Of a stretch of 64,000 nucleotides of DNA, positions 33,420 to 43,365 are shown in pieces. The stretch spans positions 1 through 64,000 of the forward strand of contig JAJQED010000023.1 in assembly GCA_021201825.1 (NCBI GenBank), written 5' to 3'. The notes under the pieces are model-generated. The model was not told where the DNA came from. It did no database searches and was given only the letters and a program-made list of their open reading frames with translations. This DNA comes from Alistipes sp. Its GTDB lineage: Bacteria > Bacteroidota > Bacteroidia > Bacteroidales > Rikenellaceae. The translations under genes and the position numbers were made by a program. Position 1 is the first letter of the stretch. Each line of letters begins with the position of its first letter.

Positions 33420-35603
33420 TTACCACTCGATGGCTACCCGTACCCCGTCGGGTTCATTCTCGAATTTAACGAGGCAGGTCTCGCTCACTTCGTCCCAATC
33501 CCACGAAGCACCGGCGGCTTGCTTACCGTCGGGCCCCGTAACGGCACAACTAACCGGTTTGGACGGCAGAAGTACCCGGGAAACATTATTGGTATTCACC
33601 GGGCTTTTGGCCGTGAAAGCATAACTGTTTGCCGTCCTTTGCTCGTCATAGACCCTGGAGGCTCCGGCCAGCACCTGCGGTGTGTTCCGGTCGGACACCC
33701 GGTCGATATTATATAGCAGTGCCTGCGTCCCGGGCTCTACAGTTTTTTCGGTGGTCACCGGTAGTTCCGGGTCGAACAGGTCGATATAAAGTCCCCGTGC
33801 GGTATATGCTCCCCCCGCTACGCTCTCGTCCATCACGGCAACTATATCGTAACAACCGCGCTCGAGGCTGAAATAGTTTTTATACTTCAATTCCTGCTTT
33901 GAGACCTTATCAAATAATCCCTTGACCCGGCCAACGAACTGTTCGTCCCCACCGGCCGCCAAAACGTACTCCTTGGGGTCCTGACGAACGATATATACCG
34001 TCCCTTTGCCGTATTTATATTCGCCCTGCCCGGGAGCGGCTCCGATCCCTAACAGTTCGAACAGGTGGTCTGCGGCACAGGCATAATTGTTGCCGTCCGT
34101 GTTCCACCACTCCCTCACCGTCTGGAACGGGTCGTTGTCCCGGCCGCTATAAACCAGCACACCGCCGTCCTTTACCCACCGGGCAAGCAGCTCATGCCCC
34201 TCGGGTTGCGGCGGCTTCATATTGGAATATGTCATCAAAAGCACTTTCGTGTCGCGAAGCGTCCCCTCATAACCGAGGTTCTCGAAATGTGCAATGTTTA
34301 CCGGCACCCCGCGTTTGACGAATGGTAACGCCTGACCGTAAAAGTTGGCCAACTGCGGGTCCTCATACCCTTCATGGGTCGGGAACCGTTGGAACATCAG
34401 CGAATTGGCCATCAGAACGCTTATCCCGGCATTGCCGCTCACGCGGTTGTCCGACAACGGCATATCGTTCAGCGCATTTATCATTACCTGCATCTGAGTC
34501 GAATAATGCCGCGGTATCCTCTCCCGTTGGTCGCTGTCGGGACTGGTCCGGTACAGTCCCTCGTATATCCGTTCAGGCCACGGCATCACCTCGTAATCGG
34601 CGATCTGCGGGTATAGCAGTTGTGCGGTGAACGTAGCCTCGTAATTTTTCTTGTAATCCACCCAGTCCCGCGGCCAGTCCTCGATCGGGTCCGTCAGGAA
34701 GAACATTTTGCGGCCCGTAGGCGCGGTCATCGACTCCATCGAGCCGTATTCGAGGAACGCAGTCTCGAACACCCGTTCCCTCTCCCGGCCGTTATAGAAA
34801 TTGGGTTCGCGCGACATACCGGTCCAAACCTGTGCGATATAACCGTCGATACAGGGCAGCGATGCCAGGCTCGCTTCGGGACTCACGATCATCCACTGCG
34901 AATAGTTCACAAGCGAGTGGGTCGGAACGTAGCATTTCACATCCATCCCCTTTGATGCCCCATACTCTTTGGCGAACGTACATACGTCTTCGAGGGCTTT
35001 ATAATAGAGCTGGTATTTGAGTTTGCTCGACAGGTAGGTATTCTCGGGTGATTCGTGCTGTGACCGCCAATCGAAGCCGTAGTAGTCTTTCCACTCACGT
35101 TTGAAAGCCTCGCTGTATCCGGCTCGCGCCCAGAACTCGGGTTCTTCGAGGAATATGGCGTCTATTCCCGCATCGATCACCCTTTTGACATGCCTTTCTT
35201 TAAGGTAATTCAGGAAATTGGCCGACGGCACGATATAAGGAACCAACCGGCCGTGCCAGATAGTGTCGCCGTTGCGCTGCACCTGGCCCTCGTCCAAATG
35301 CCACTCTCCGTCCCACTTACCGGTAAAGTAATCCTGGTATTCGCCCCATGCGATACCGGTCATATAGTGTACCGTATATCCCCGGTCCCTCCATGACGCC
35401 ACCCGTTCTTCAAATGGAATACTGCGGGTCCGGTCGGAGGGGTTACCCCCTACCCCGTAGACCATAACGGCATCCGCCCGGTTGTCTATCGTGGGCCTCC
35501 ACTCGCGGGAACTCTGGAAAGTGGTTTTAACATCGCCGGCGGTTTGGGCGGCAAGCAAACCGGGCAATAGCAGCAGGTATGCCGCCAACATGATTTTTTT
35601 CAT
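33420..35603 (-). CDS. Putative glycoside hydrolase with TIM-barrel and GATase-like domains, family unclear
   Basis: A 727-residue exported protein (signal cut near LLAAQT). Residues about 35-370 look like a TIM barrel: DAVMVYGVGGNPSDRTRSIP, YTVHYMTGIAWGEYQDYF, IDAGIDAIFLEEPEFWARAG with clustered acids as at the end of strand 4 in clan GH-A, and a late block with CIDGYIAQVWTGMS. Residues about 400-560 resemble the glutamine-amidotransferase-like (beta-galactosidase trimerisation) domain: LRDTKVLLMTYSNMKPP, then WVKDGGVLVYSGRDNDPF. A beta-sandwich closes the protein. The order resembles GH42/GH164-type enzymes, but I cannot assign a CAZy family. Its place between DUF3823 and GH92 implies a role on the same glycan, perhaps cleaving a side-chain sugar. 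Confidence 0.6.
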   Translation of the reverse strand: MKKIMLAAYLLLLPGLLAAQTAGDVKTTFQSSREWRPTIDNRADAVMVYGVGGNPSDRTRSIPFEERVASWRDRGYTVHYMTGIAWGEYQDYFTGKWDGEWHLDEGQVQRNGDTIWHGRLVPYIVPSANFLNYLKERHVKRVIDAGIDAIFLEEPEFWARAGYSEAFKREWKDYYGFDWRSQHESPENTYLSSKLKYQLYYKALEDVCTFAKEYGASKGMDVKCYVPTHSLVNYSQWMIVSPEASLASLPCIDGYIAQVWTGMSREPNFYNGRERERVFETAFLEYGSMESMTAPTGRKMFFLTDPIEDWPRDWVDYKKNYEATFTAQLLYPQIADYEVMPWPERIYEGLYRTSPDSDQRERIPRHYSTQMQVMINALNDMPLSDNRVSGNAGISVLMANSLMFQRFPTHEGYEDPQLANFYGQALPFVKRGVPVNIAHFENLGYEGTLRDTKVLLMTYSNMKPPQPEGHELLARWVKDGGVLVYSGRDNDPFQTVREWWNTDGNNYACAADHLFELLGIGAAPGQGEYKYGKGTVYIVRQDPKEYVLAAGGDEQFVGRVKGLFDKVSKQELKYKNYFSLERGCYDIVAVMDESVAGGAYTARGLYIDLFDPELPVTTEKTVEPGTQALLYNIDRVSDRNTPQVLAGASRVYDEQRTANSYAFTAKSPVNTNNVSRVLLPSKPVSCAVTGPDGKQAAGASWDWDEVSETCLVKFENEPDGVRVAIEW

Positions 35604-35658
35604 AATGAGCTTAATGGTTATAATAGGTTACGAAAGTTAGCGATAAATCGCGATAAAT

Positions 35659-35690
35659 TTAAGGCCGGACCCGTGCAGGTCCGGCCTTAA
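35659..35690 (-). promoter_or_regulatory. Intercistronic 13-bp hairpin after the DUF3823 gene
   Basis: TTAAGGCCGGACC (35659-35671) pairs perfectly with GGTCCGGCCTTAA (35678-35690), loop CGTGCA, then ATTTATC on the minus strand. It may be a partial terminator separating transport genes from the enzyme genes. A CGATAAAT tandem repeat lies beside it (about 35641-35657). Confidence 0.6.
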
Positions 35691-35717
35691 CCTTAAATTT
35701 CGGTCAAACCCGGGCCC

Positions 35718-36533
35718 TTACGGAATGATTATCTCCATAACGTCAGAGTAATTCCAGCGTTTGATCTCCGCCGTCGGGTAGTCTATGCGTGCGGCGGCAC
35801 GGATAAATACCTTACGCCCGCTGGGAATGGTGCCCAATGACTTGATGGTCACGGGTTCGCCCAGCAACGGTTCGAATGCGCTTCCGGTGTATTCGATCTG
35901 GCTCGACCACCGTTCGTCCCTCGCCCGGTAACCCACCGTGGAGGAATAGCTCACGAAAAGCTGGATATCCGTAACGTTCAGGTAATCGTCCGTGTATGCA
36001 CCGGGATTCATCGGTTCGATCTTATCCCTGAACGTCTGTTTGTCCACGCCACGGGTCACTTTGACCTTTGCCGTGATACGGCCGTTGCTCACGGTCGGTT
36101 CTGCGGCCCATTCCACATGCAGGAACGGCTCCACTTCGAACTTCACTTCCGTGACTCCTTTTATGTTCAGTTCCATGCTCTCGTCCGCGATCGGCACGCC
36201 GGTATCTTCAACCTCACGTATCAGCGGAATGAACGGACCGTCGACCGTTACGTGGTAATAGCCCTCGAATATTTTGGTATTCTGGAACGATCCGTCGGGC
36301 ATACAATAGAAGTCGGGGTTATAGTCTGCGTTGTCGCCCCAGCTGAGTTCTTTCATCCTCACCCGGATGCCCTCGCTCCCCTGGTCGGTAAGTACCGGTT
36401 CTCCGGTAGCCTTGTCCACCACTACCCCGCGAATGGTCTCTTTGGGCTCGTCGTAGTTATCCAGCTCGAAGAGCGAGCACGAACCCAGGAAAAGCGGGGC
36501 GAACAGGAAAGAATATATCGCTATTTTTTTCAT
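35718..36533 (-). CDS. DUF3823 surface lipoprotein of the mannan locus
   Basis: 271 residues from ATG 36533. The signal peptide ends in FLGSCSLFELDNYDEP, the marker of DUF3823 proteins, which follow SusC/SusD pairs and are thought to be cell-surface glycan-binding partners. Residues about 25-120 form a carboxypeptidase-regulatory-like sandwich (TIRGVVVDKATGEPVLTDQG). Residues about 125-270 form a second beta domain ending NYSDVMEIIIP. An ATG at 36557 overlaps the susD stop (TAATG), so an eight-residue longer form is possible, and coupled translation is likely either way. The acidic residues after the lipid Cys fit export to the outer surface. Confidence 0.85.
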   Translation of the reverse strand: MKKIAIYSFLFAPLFLGSCSLFELDNYDEPKETIRGVVVDKATGEPVLTDQGSEGIRVRMKELSWGDNADYNPDFYCMPDGSFQNTKIFEGYYHVTVDGPFIPLIREVEDTGVPIADESMELNIKGVTEVKFEVEPFLHVEWAAEPTVSNGRITAKVKVTRGVDKQTFRDKIEPMNPGAYTDDYLNVTDIQLFVSYSSTVGYRARDERWSSQIEYTGSAFEPLLGEPVTIKSLGTIPSGRKVFIRAAARIDYPTAEIKRWNYSDVMEIIIP

Positions 36534-36556
36534 ATCCTTTGTTTTTCGGTTGTTCA

Positions 36557-38626
36557 TTATCGGTTGGGTTGCTGGTCGATCACACTGCTCTTGGTCACCT
36601 CGCCGCCCGGCACCGCGAAATAATAGTCTACCGTGTTATAGGAGAAAGTCTTCATCGAAACCGCCTGGAAGTGGGCGTCGAAGAAATATTTCCCCGTCTG
36701 GGCCGAAATGAACGGGTAGAGACCACGGAAACGGAAGTTGCGTTCGTTACTGAAGAAAGTCTTGTCCCTCTCTTCACCCCAGAAACCCTCGCGGTTTTCG
36801 TAATGCATTACACGCCAGCGCCTCAGGTCCCATTTGGTCTTATGCTCGAAAGCGAGTTCCTTACGGCGTTCCTTGCGTACGATGTTACGGCCGGTCTCGG
36901 TAGCGGTAAGTGTACCTGTCAGTTCCACCGCACCCGCACGGTTGCGGATATCGTTGATGGCGTCGGTTGCGACCTGAAGCAGGTTCGAACCGTCGGGCGA
37001 GGACTGCCCCTCCAGGGCGAGTTCCACGGCCGCTTCGGCGGCGTTCAATAACACGTCCGCATAACGGATCAGGATGTACGGCTGTTCCGACATGCCCTCG
37101 CCGATGGAGGCGGACGGGTCGGGATTTAGCCATTTACGGAACAGGAGTCCTGTCATTGCCGATTCACCTGTGTCGTAGAACGGACCGTTGGCACCTGCGG
37201 CGTAAATGGTCGTTCCGTCGGCCAGGGTAACCGTCTGCTGGGTTTCCGGGCCGGGACTGAGTACCAATTCGCCGTTTGCATAAGCGGTCGAGTGCTGGTA
37301 TTGGGTGGTTGCGTTCGCATAGCTGTAATCGCTGAACAGCGGCTGTATCGGTTCGTTTCCGGTATATACACCCATCCTGATCTCGATCTCCTGGTTCTTG
37401 AACACGTCGCCCGGGAAGATAACGTAAGCCCTCAGGCGCGGTTCCGCATCGGCGAAGAAGTCCATCGGTTTGTCATACAGCAGGTACTCGCCCTGTGTAT
37501 TGGTGTTACCCGTTGTCACTTTCACCGTTCCGTCACTGTAACGGTCGAAGCCGTCGAACAGTTCCAGGAAGTCGAGCGTAACGCATGTTCCGGAAGAGAG
37601 CGGTGCCCGGAAGATATACGGGCTGCTGTATGCGTCTATACCGTGGGTAAGGGTCGGGTACGTATATTCCCGAACGAGTATATTCTCCCTGTTTGCCGAT
37701 GAGATATCGCTGAACATATCTACCATGTTCTGGTACTGCGCTTCCGCATCGCCCGCGATCCATTTGTTGCGGTACAGCTCATACTGGCCCGAATTCATAA
37801 CCTCGCGCGCGGCCAGGTATGCTTCCCGGAAGTAGCGCAGGGAGGCCTCTTTGGCGGTTGCGGCATCGAAACCGATCACACGCACCCCGGTCTTGCGGCC
37901 GAAGCCCGTCAGGCGGCCCGAGACTACTTCGTTGTATTTGGCCACGCTGCCGGCATAGAGCATCGCTTCCGATTTGAACGCAAGGGCGGCATATTTATAA
38001 ACATGTCCCTGCATAGTGACCGGTATCTCCGGCATCAGAAGTTCGATAGCCATATCGAAATCGGCGAGCACCTGGTCCCATGTCTGCTCCTCGGTCGACC
38101 GCGGTACCTCCAGTGCGTCGGCATCGTCCGGATACTGTATCTCCCACGTTACGAGTGGTATCCCACCGTAGCGCTGAGCCATTTTGTAGAAGATATAAGC
38201 CCGGATAAAGTAAGCCTCGCCCATATACTGGTTATAGAGCACCTCCGAGAAATTGTCCCGGTATTCGGGAAGAGTTTCCAGTAAGTGGTTGGTATAGCGC
38301 AGGGTACGGTACGCAGCCGACCAGTAAGCATCATCCTCACCGGTGTATGAGGTACAAATACCGTCGCGGTTAAGCGCTTCCCCGGTCCCTTCGATACCGA
38401 ATGCGCCGAGCCATGAGTTGTAAGTTACGCCCCAGGACGCCATATACTTGAAATCTTCCCACGGCATTTCGCTGTAGAGCCTTGCAAGGTAAATATCCAT
38501 ACCCGACTCGTTGGTCAGCAAGTCGTCATCCGTTATCTGGTTCTTGGGCGCAATATTCAGATCGTAACACGCAGTGCAAAGCAGTACGCTGAGCAGTGCA
38601 ATAATACTTATCTTTTTCATTTGCAT
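36557..38626 (-). CDS. SusD/RagB-family outer-membrane glycan-binding lipoprotein
   Basis: A 689-residue surface lid of the SusCD importer that captures oligosaccharides and hands them to the TonB-dependent channel. Lipobox LLCTACYDLNIAPKNQITD. TPR-like helices carry the family stretch YFIRAYIFYKMAQRYGGIPL near residue 140, and the C-terminus has RKERRKELAFEHKTKWDLRRW, a standard SusD signature. At 689 residues it is longer than the usual 500-600, with extra loops in the middle. A second ATG six bases in (38620) is equally possible. It lies 14 bases after susC, which is the normal order. Confidence 0.95.
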   Translation of the reverse strand: MQMKKISIIALLSVLLCTACYDLNIAPKNQITDDDLLTNESGMDIYLARLYSEMPWEDFKYMASWGVTYNSWLGAFGIEGTGEALNRDGICTSYTGEDDAYWSAAYRTLRYTNHLLETLPEYRDNFSEVLYNQYMGEAYFIRAYIFYKMAQRYGGIPLVTWEIQYPDDADALEVPRSTEEQTWDQVLADFDMAIELLMPEIPVTMQGHVYKYAALAFKSEAMLYAGSVAKYNEVVSGRLTGFGRKTGVRVIGFDAATAKEASLRYFREAYLAAREVMNSGQYELYRNKWIAGDAEAQYQNMVDMFSDISSANRENILVREYTYPTLTHGIDAYSSPYIFRAPLSSGTCVTLDFLELFDGFDRYSDGTVKVTTGNTNTQGEYLLYDKPMDFFADAEPRLRAYVIFPGDVFKNQEIEIRMGVYTGNEPIQPLFSDYSYANATTQYQHSTAYANGELVLSPGPETQQTVTLADGTTIYAAGANGPFYDTGESAMTGLLFRKWLNPDPSASIGEGMSEQPYILIRYADVLLNAAEAAVELALEGQSSPDGSNLLQVATDAINDIRNRAGAVELTGTLTATETGRNIVRKERRKELAFEHKTKWDLRRWRVMHYENREGFWGEERDKTFFSNERNFRFRGLYPFISAQTGKYFFDAHFQAVSMKTFSYNTVDYYFAVPGGEVTKSSVIDQQPNR

Positions 38627-38640
38627 ACTGTTTTGTTTTA

Positions 38641-41600
38641 TCAGAAAGTAAAGGACAGCCCGAGCGTGAATGTCTTGTTCAGCGGGTAGAGGCGGCCCAG
38701 TTCATCGTCCGGGTGTTCCGGGTCGACGAATTTCACTGCCGTAAAGGTCAGCAGGTTATATGCATTGGCAAAAACACGCAGGTTCAGCGAGGGCATCGAC
38801 TGGAACTTGGGAAGCGTGTAACCCAACTCTATACTTTTAAGACGCAGGTAGGCCGTGCTTACCCGATTGAATTCGGAACTGGCTTCCGGATAATGGCCCG
38901 TGTAGGCATAGTAACCGCTTATCCATTGCAGCGACGGATCCCAGGGGTCCGCTGTCGGGTCCACCGGATGCCAGCGGTCCATATACTGTACGAGCGTACC
39001 GCCCCCGTTGCTACCCCAGATCGAGTACAGCGGCTCCTGATACTGCATCGAGCCGAGTGCCGAACCCTGGAACAGCACGTTCAGGTCGAAATTCTTATAT
39101 TCCATCCCGAGGCTGAGGCTGAAGTTCATCCACGGGGTCTGGTCGTAGGCATACGGATGCATATCCAGGCTATTTATCTCGCCGTCGCCGTTCCAGTCTA
39201 CATATTTGTAGTCACCCGGCAGCAGGTTGCGGTCCTTATAGATCTGGTAGGACCAGATATCTTCCCAGCTGGTATAGCGGCCGGCCGATTTGTAGCCGAA
39301 CTGCACTCCCTGATAACGGTTGGTCAGGTTGTCATTGCGCCACCTGTCGTACGAGTTGGCATAGGGCCCCTGCTGTACGGCCGTCATATATTTCTGGCGC
39401 GTGATACTACCCATCGCCCGGACATTGTACGAGAAGTCACCTATTTTATTACGGTGAGTCAATTCCACTTCCAGACCGATATGTTTGTAGCTGTTGGCAT
39501 TCTCCCTGGGTGCGGTCGCACCGACAACCGTCGGCAGGTCCGATGAAGCCCTGGCGAACACGCCTTTGACCCTGCGGTCGAAATAGTCCACCGAGAATCC
39601 GAACAGGCCGTTCCATCCCTCGAAGTCGATACCGATATCGAACGTGCGGGTCTCGTACCACGACACCCCGGTATTGGGTATGGCAAGCGGGTTCATGGCA
39701 TATATCATCTGGCTGCCCAGTATGTAACCCGGTGCCCACTGGTTATAGTAACCCGAGCCCGAGTTGCTGTTCGTAGCCGGGTAAGTATAGCCCGTGATCC
39801 ATTCGTATTCCCAGCTGTCCTGTAGGTCGTCGCCCATCGCACCGTAACTGGCGCGTAATTTCAGCTGGTTGACGAACGACAGTTCCGACACGTTCTTAAA
39901 GAACGGCTCTTCCGAGATACGCCATCCTACGGATGCCGAGGGGAAGAAACCCCACTGGTTGCCCTTATAGAATTTTGATGAGCCGTCGTAACGAAACTGC
40001 ACTTCCGCGATATAGCGGTCGGCAAAGGTGTAGTTTACCCTCCCGATCAAGGCGTTATAGGCAAGTTCTGCGAAATCGTTCAGGTTGCCCACGTTCATAT
40101 CCACTATGTTCTCTTCGTCGGTTCCGGCAAACAGGTAGTCGTTCGAGAAAGCGAGCGAACGCTGCGCATAGTAGTTGTCAACATAACGTTTCTGGATCTC
40201 CCACCCCACGAGGCCGCTTATCTTATGCCTGTTGATCGTACGGTCGTAGTTCACAAGGAACTGTGCCATGTTCTGCTGACGCGAATAGTGCCCGCGCCGC
40301 AGGCGGCTCGGCGAACTCTCGTCATACAGTTTGGAGATGTAAGAATCGGTCAGTTCGTCGTATGCGTACTGGTAATACTCTTTGCGGTAGGTCGTATTGT
40401 TATCCACCCGGTAATCGTAGCTATAGAGGGCTTTAGCCGTTAGGCCCTGAAGTACCGGGGCGATCGTACCGAAGTCGTATTCCAGCGACAGGGACGACTG
40501 GAAATACTTCTGTTGGTTCTTCCTGTATCCCGATACGTCGGAGGTCATCATCGCAACCGGGTTCTCTTCCAGTTCAAGACCCTCGTAATTAAGCATCGTA
40601 TTGTCCGGGTCGGCATAGGCGGGATAGAGCGCACCCTGCCGCCACCAGCTTCGGATAATATCCACGGTCGAAGAGTACGGATTGTTCTGTTCTTCCATGA
40701 TGCCGCTGAGGCTCAGGTTCAGTTTCAGTCCGTTAACGATCTGCGTGGTGATATTCGAGCGCAGGTTATACTTGTCGTAGTTAAGGTCGCCCGACCGGAA
40801 GAAACCCTCCTGGTACATATAGCCCATGCTGATAAAATACTGGGTCTTTTCGTTACCCCCGCTTATGCTCACGTCGTGCTGCGTTTGCGGCGACCAGTCG
40901 GAGAACATCAGCGAGTTCCAGTCGGTCGATTTGCGGGTCCCGTTACGGTAGGCTTCGAAATCCGCTTCACTGTATACAAGGCTTCCCCCGTTTACGTTAT
41001 TCATCGCCTGCTCGTTATAGAGCGTCATTGCATCTACGGCGTTGGTCAGCTTGGGCATTCCAGAAGGTTTCTGGAAAGTGAACGAACCGGTGTAATTGAC
41101 GGTAGTGGTACCGTCCCTGTTACCTTTCTTGGTGGTTACAAGCAGGGCACCGTTGGCTCCCCGGAAACCGTAAATGGCTGCCGAAGCATCTTTCAGCACC
41201 GAGAGGTCTTCGATATCTTGCGGATTGAGTCGCTGGAAATCTTCGATGGTACGGATAACACCGTCGATGACCACCAGCGGGGTCCCGAACCCACGGATGT
41301 CGAAATTGGCGCTGTAAGAACCCGGCTCTGCGGATTTCTGCCAAACGCGCACACCCGGCAGTTTACCCGACAGCATGTTCATCGGGTTCTCGTTGCGTGT
41401 CTTAAGCATTTCGTCGCCCTTGATGGCGGCGACGGAACCCGTCAGGGTAACCCTCCTCTGGGAGCCGTAACCCACGATGACCACATCGTCGATCACGTTC
41501 ACGTCGCTCTCCATCACGATATTGATGCGGGTACGTCCGCCCACCGCTTCGTCAACGGGGGCATAACCGAGGTAGCGGAACAAAAGTACCGCGTCGCCCG

Positions 41601-41826
41601 GGGCCTGAATGGTATATTCCCCCTCGACATTGGTAGCCGTGCCGACAGTGGTGCCGTCCACGACCACACTTACACCCGGCAGGGGGTTGCTATCTTCATC
41701 CACGATGCGGCCCGTCACGGTCAGGTTCTGTGCAAGGAGCGTGGCCGGGGCCAGGACAAAAAACAGGAGCGCCATGATACGCGAACACAACCTCCCTTTA
41801 TTCTCCGTATATCTGGTTTCGATCAT
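38641..41826 (-). CDS. SusC/RagA-family TonB-dependent outer-membrane transporter
   Basis: A 1061-residue importer of glycan oligosaccharides driven by TonB. After the signal (cut near LLAQN) comes a CarboxypepD_reg domain (VTGRIVDEDSNPLPGVSVVV), then the SusC TonB-box motif DVVIVGYGSQRRVTLTGSV, the plug with LSVLKDASAAIYGFRGANG and a 22-strand barrel ending in LNKTFTLGLSFTF with terminal Phe. Length and order are standard. No N-terminal signalling (STN) domain is present, so control by an anti-sigma partner is not expected. The 23-base gap to GH76 upstream shows it is inside the transcript and not at its head, which is less common for a SusC gene. Confidence 0.97.
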   Translation of the reverse strand: MIETRYTENKGRLCSRIMALLFFVLAPATLLAQNLTVTGRIVDEDSNPLPGVSVVVDGTTVGTATNVEGEYTIQAPGDAVLLFRYLGYAPVDEAVGGRTRINIVMESDVNVIDDVVIVGYGSQRRVTLTGSVAAIKGDEMLKTRNENPMNMLSGKLPGVRVWQKSAEPGSYSANFDIRGFGTPLVVIDGVIRTIEDFQRLNPQDIEDLSVLKDASAAIYGFRGANGALLVTTKKGNRDGTTTVNYTGSFTFQKPSGMPKLTNAVDAMTLYNEQAMNNVNGGSLVYSEADFEAYRNGTRKSTDWNSLMFSDWSPQTQHDVSISGGNEKTQYFISMGYMYQEGFFRSGDLNYDKYNLRSNITTQIVNGLKLNLSLSGIMEEQNNPYSSTVDIIRSWWRQGALYPAYADPDNTMLNYEGLELEENPVAMMTSDVSGYRKNQQKYFQSSLSLEYDFGTIAPVLQGLTAKALYSYDYRVDNNTTYRKEYYQYAYDELTDSYISKLYDESSPSRLRRGHYSRQQNMAQFLVNYDRTINRHKISGLVGWEIQKRYVDNYYAQRSLAFSNDYLFAGTDEENIVDMNVGNLNDFAELAYNALIGRVNYTFADRYIAEVQFRYDGSSKFYKGNQWGFFPSASVGWRISEEPFFKNVSELSFVNQLKLRASYGAMGDDLQDSWEYEWITGYTYPATNSNSGSGYYNQWAPGYILGSQMIYAMNPLAIPNTGVSWYETRTFDIGIDFEGWNGLFGFSVDYFDRRVKGVFARASSDLPTVVGATAPRENANSYKHIGLEVELTHRNKIGDFSYNVRAMGSITRQKYMTAVQQGPYANSYDRWRNDNLTNRYQGVQFGYKSAGRYTSWEDIWSYQIYKDRNLLPGDYKYVDWNGDGEINSLDMHPYAYDQTPWMNFSLSLGMEYKNFDLNVLFQGSALGSMQYQEPLYSIWGSNGGGTLVQYMDRWHPVDPTADPWDPSLQWISGYYAYTGHYPEASSEFNRVSTAYLRLKSIELGYTLPKFQSMPSLNLRVFANAYNLLTFTAVKFVDPEHPDDELGRLYPLNKTFTLGLSFTF

Positions 41827-41849
41827 AACATTTAAGTATTAGATGCAGA

Positions 41850-43283
41850 TTAATTATCCAGCTCGTATTTGGCCAGTACCGCATATTCGGCAGCCAGTGC
41901 AAAGAGGTTGATGCACTCGGTGTCGTTCTTACCCGAGTCGCGGTTCCATCCAACGAGCAGGTTGGTCGGCAACAGGTTGTTGTAAACGAAGTTGTCGTAG
42001 CCGTAGTCGAGATTCTTCTGGAAGCTCTCGACGCCGGCGGCCGCGCCGCTGTAATACGGGGTAGCGTCCACAAAAGCCCGCATCAGAACGCCGTTATACC
42101 AGTTGCGGAAACCCGTTATGTCGTATATATAAATGTCGTTGTCCGCGTCATAGCTGGCGAAATAGGAGAAACTGGCGTCGGTAAGTTCACGCAGGTCGGT
42201 GAGGTACTCGCTCTCGCCGGTAACCCTGTAAAGGTCCGCAGCACCCGAAAGCATCGAGCCGCTGTTGTAAGAAATGGGCGGTCCGGCCTGGCTCTCCTCG
42301 CGGGTATAGGCCCGGTAAGTTACACCGTCGACTTCCTCGTATACTATACGGCCTGTGCCGCCTCCGAGCATATCGTTATAGACACCGTCGGCCGTCATCA
42401 GCTTCTCTTTCTGCCAGCCATAGATCTTCCGGGCGAATTCGAGGTAATAGTCGCTCTTCTTAACCGTGCGGGTCTTACGCCGGTTGTCGGTATCGATATA
42501 GCGGTAGGTTATCTCTTCGCTCGAATTTTTATAATGTTCATGGAGCCATACCAGCGGGCTCACCATCGGCCCGTTGCTGCAGGAGTGTTTGGTCGTGTAG
42601 CCGGGTCCCCACGGAATACCCCCGTGTTCATCGAAATTGCTGTCGAGCGTACAGTCCCAGCCGTCCAGGACATAATCCGTAAGGTATTCGGCCTGCTGCA
42701 GGTATTTCGAGTCGCCGGTAACATCATAGGCAACAAGGAATTCCCGCACCAGCCATTCCTGGTCGTCGTAAACGTTAAGGATACCCGTAACGTCCGCTCC
42801 GCCCACGCCGTCGCTGCGGTCGACCGCATAGACAGTCCAGCTCTTGGTCTGGGTGAAAGAGGTCAGTTCGAAAGTGCCTGTATAGAACAGAGCTCCGTCG
42901 TACATCTCGTCCAGAAGTGCTACGTAACGTGAGAAATGCTGGTCGTACAGTGACGAGCTTCCTTTGTCTTTCATGGCTACCAGTCCTTCCAGGATGGCAT
43001 TCACCGCTTCTATCGAGGCGGTATACATCCAGATGCTGGCCACTTCAGAGGAAGCGGTGTCGGTAAACGGATTGTAATACCGCGACATTTTCATGGAGCC
43101 GTCCTCGCAGTATCCCTCGATAGCGGTATCCACCATCGCCATGGCGCGCAGCAGGTTCTGCTCGGCCCGCGAATCCCGGTATATTTTCTCCTCTTCGTCG
43201 TTGATTACGGGGTCGTCGTCGGAACAGGCGGCCGCGAACGCTACGAGGGAAAAAGCAAATAGTAATTTCAAATATTTATTCAT
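41850..43283 (-). CDS. GH76 endo-alpha-1,6-mannanase-like surface lipoprotein
   Basis: A 477-residue lipoprotein of glycoside hydrolase family 76, which cleaves the alpha-1,6-mannan backbone of yeast mannan. The signal ends AAACSDDDPV, and the acids after the lipid Cys match the Bacteroidetes surface-export signal. The (alpha/alpha)6 barrel motifs are seen: the catalytic Asp pair in NVYDDQEWLVREFLVAYDVT near residue 173, GGIPWGPG, CSNGPMVSPLVWLHEHY and ISYNSGSMLSGAADLY near residue 340. These match characterised GH76 enzymes in order. Lying between a surface binding protein and SusC, it would cut polymer outside the cell before import. Confidence 0.9.
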   Translation of the reverse strand: MNKYLKLLFAFSLVAFAAACSDDDPVINDEEEKIYRDSRAEQNLLRAMAMVDTAIEGYCEDGSMKMSRYYNPFTDTASSEVASIWMYTASIEAVNAILEGLVAMKDKGSSSLYDQHFSRYVALLDEMYDGALFYTGTFELTSFTQTKSWTVYAVDRSDGVGGADVTGILNVYDDQEWLVREFLVAYDVTGDSKYLQQAEYLTDYVLDGWDCTLDSNFDEHGGIPWGPGYTTKHSCSNGPMVSPLVWLHEHYKNSSEEITYRYIDTDNRRKTRTVKKSDYYLEFARKIYGWQKEKLMTADGVYNDMLGGGTGRIVYEEVDGVTYRAYTREESQAGPPISYNSGSMLSGAADLYRVTGESEYLTDLRELTDASFSYFASYDADNDIYIYDITGFRNWYNGVLMRAFVDATPYYSGAAAGVESFQKNLDYGYDNFVYNNLLPTNLLVGWNRDSGKNDTECINLFALAAEYAVLAKYELDN

Positions 43284-43301
43284 ATCGCTTTGGTTTTTAT
43301 G

Positions 43302-43343
43302 ATCCCGGCACCCGACCCGGAAAGATCCGGGTCAGGGCGGGAT
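43302..43343 (-). promoter_or_regulatory. Intercistronic hairpin between the first two locus genes
   Basis: GACCCGGA (43314-43321) pairs with TCCGGGTC (43326-43333), extended by an outer ATCCCG/CGGGAT pair at 43302 and 43343. On the minus strand ATAAAAACC follows, weakly terminator-like. It could reduce read-through from the binding-protein gene. Confidence 0.5.
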
Positions 43344-43365
43344 TAAAGGATTAGTTAACCGTTCG

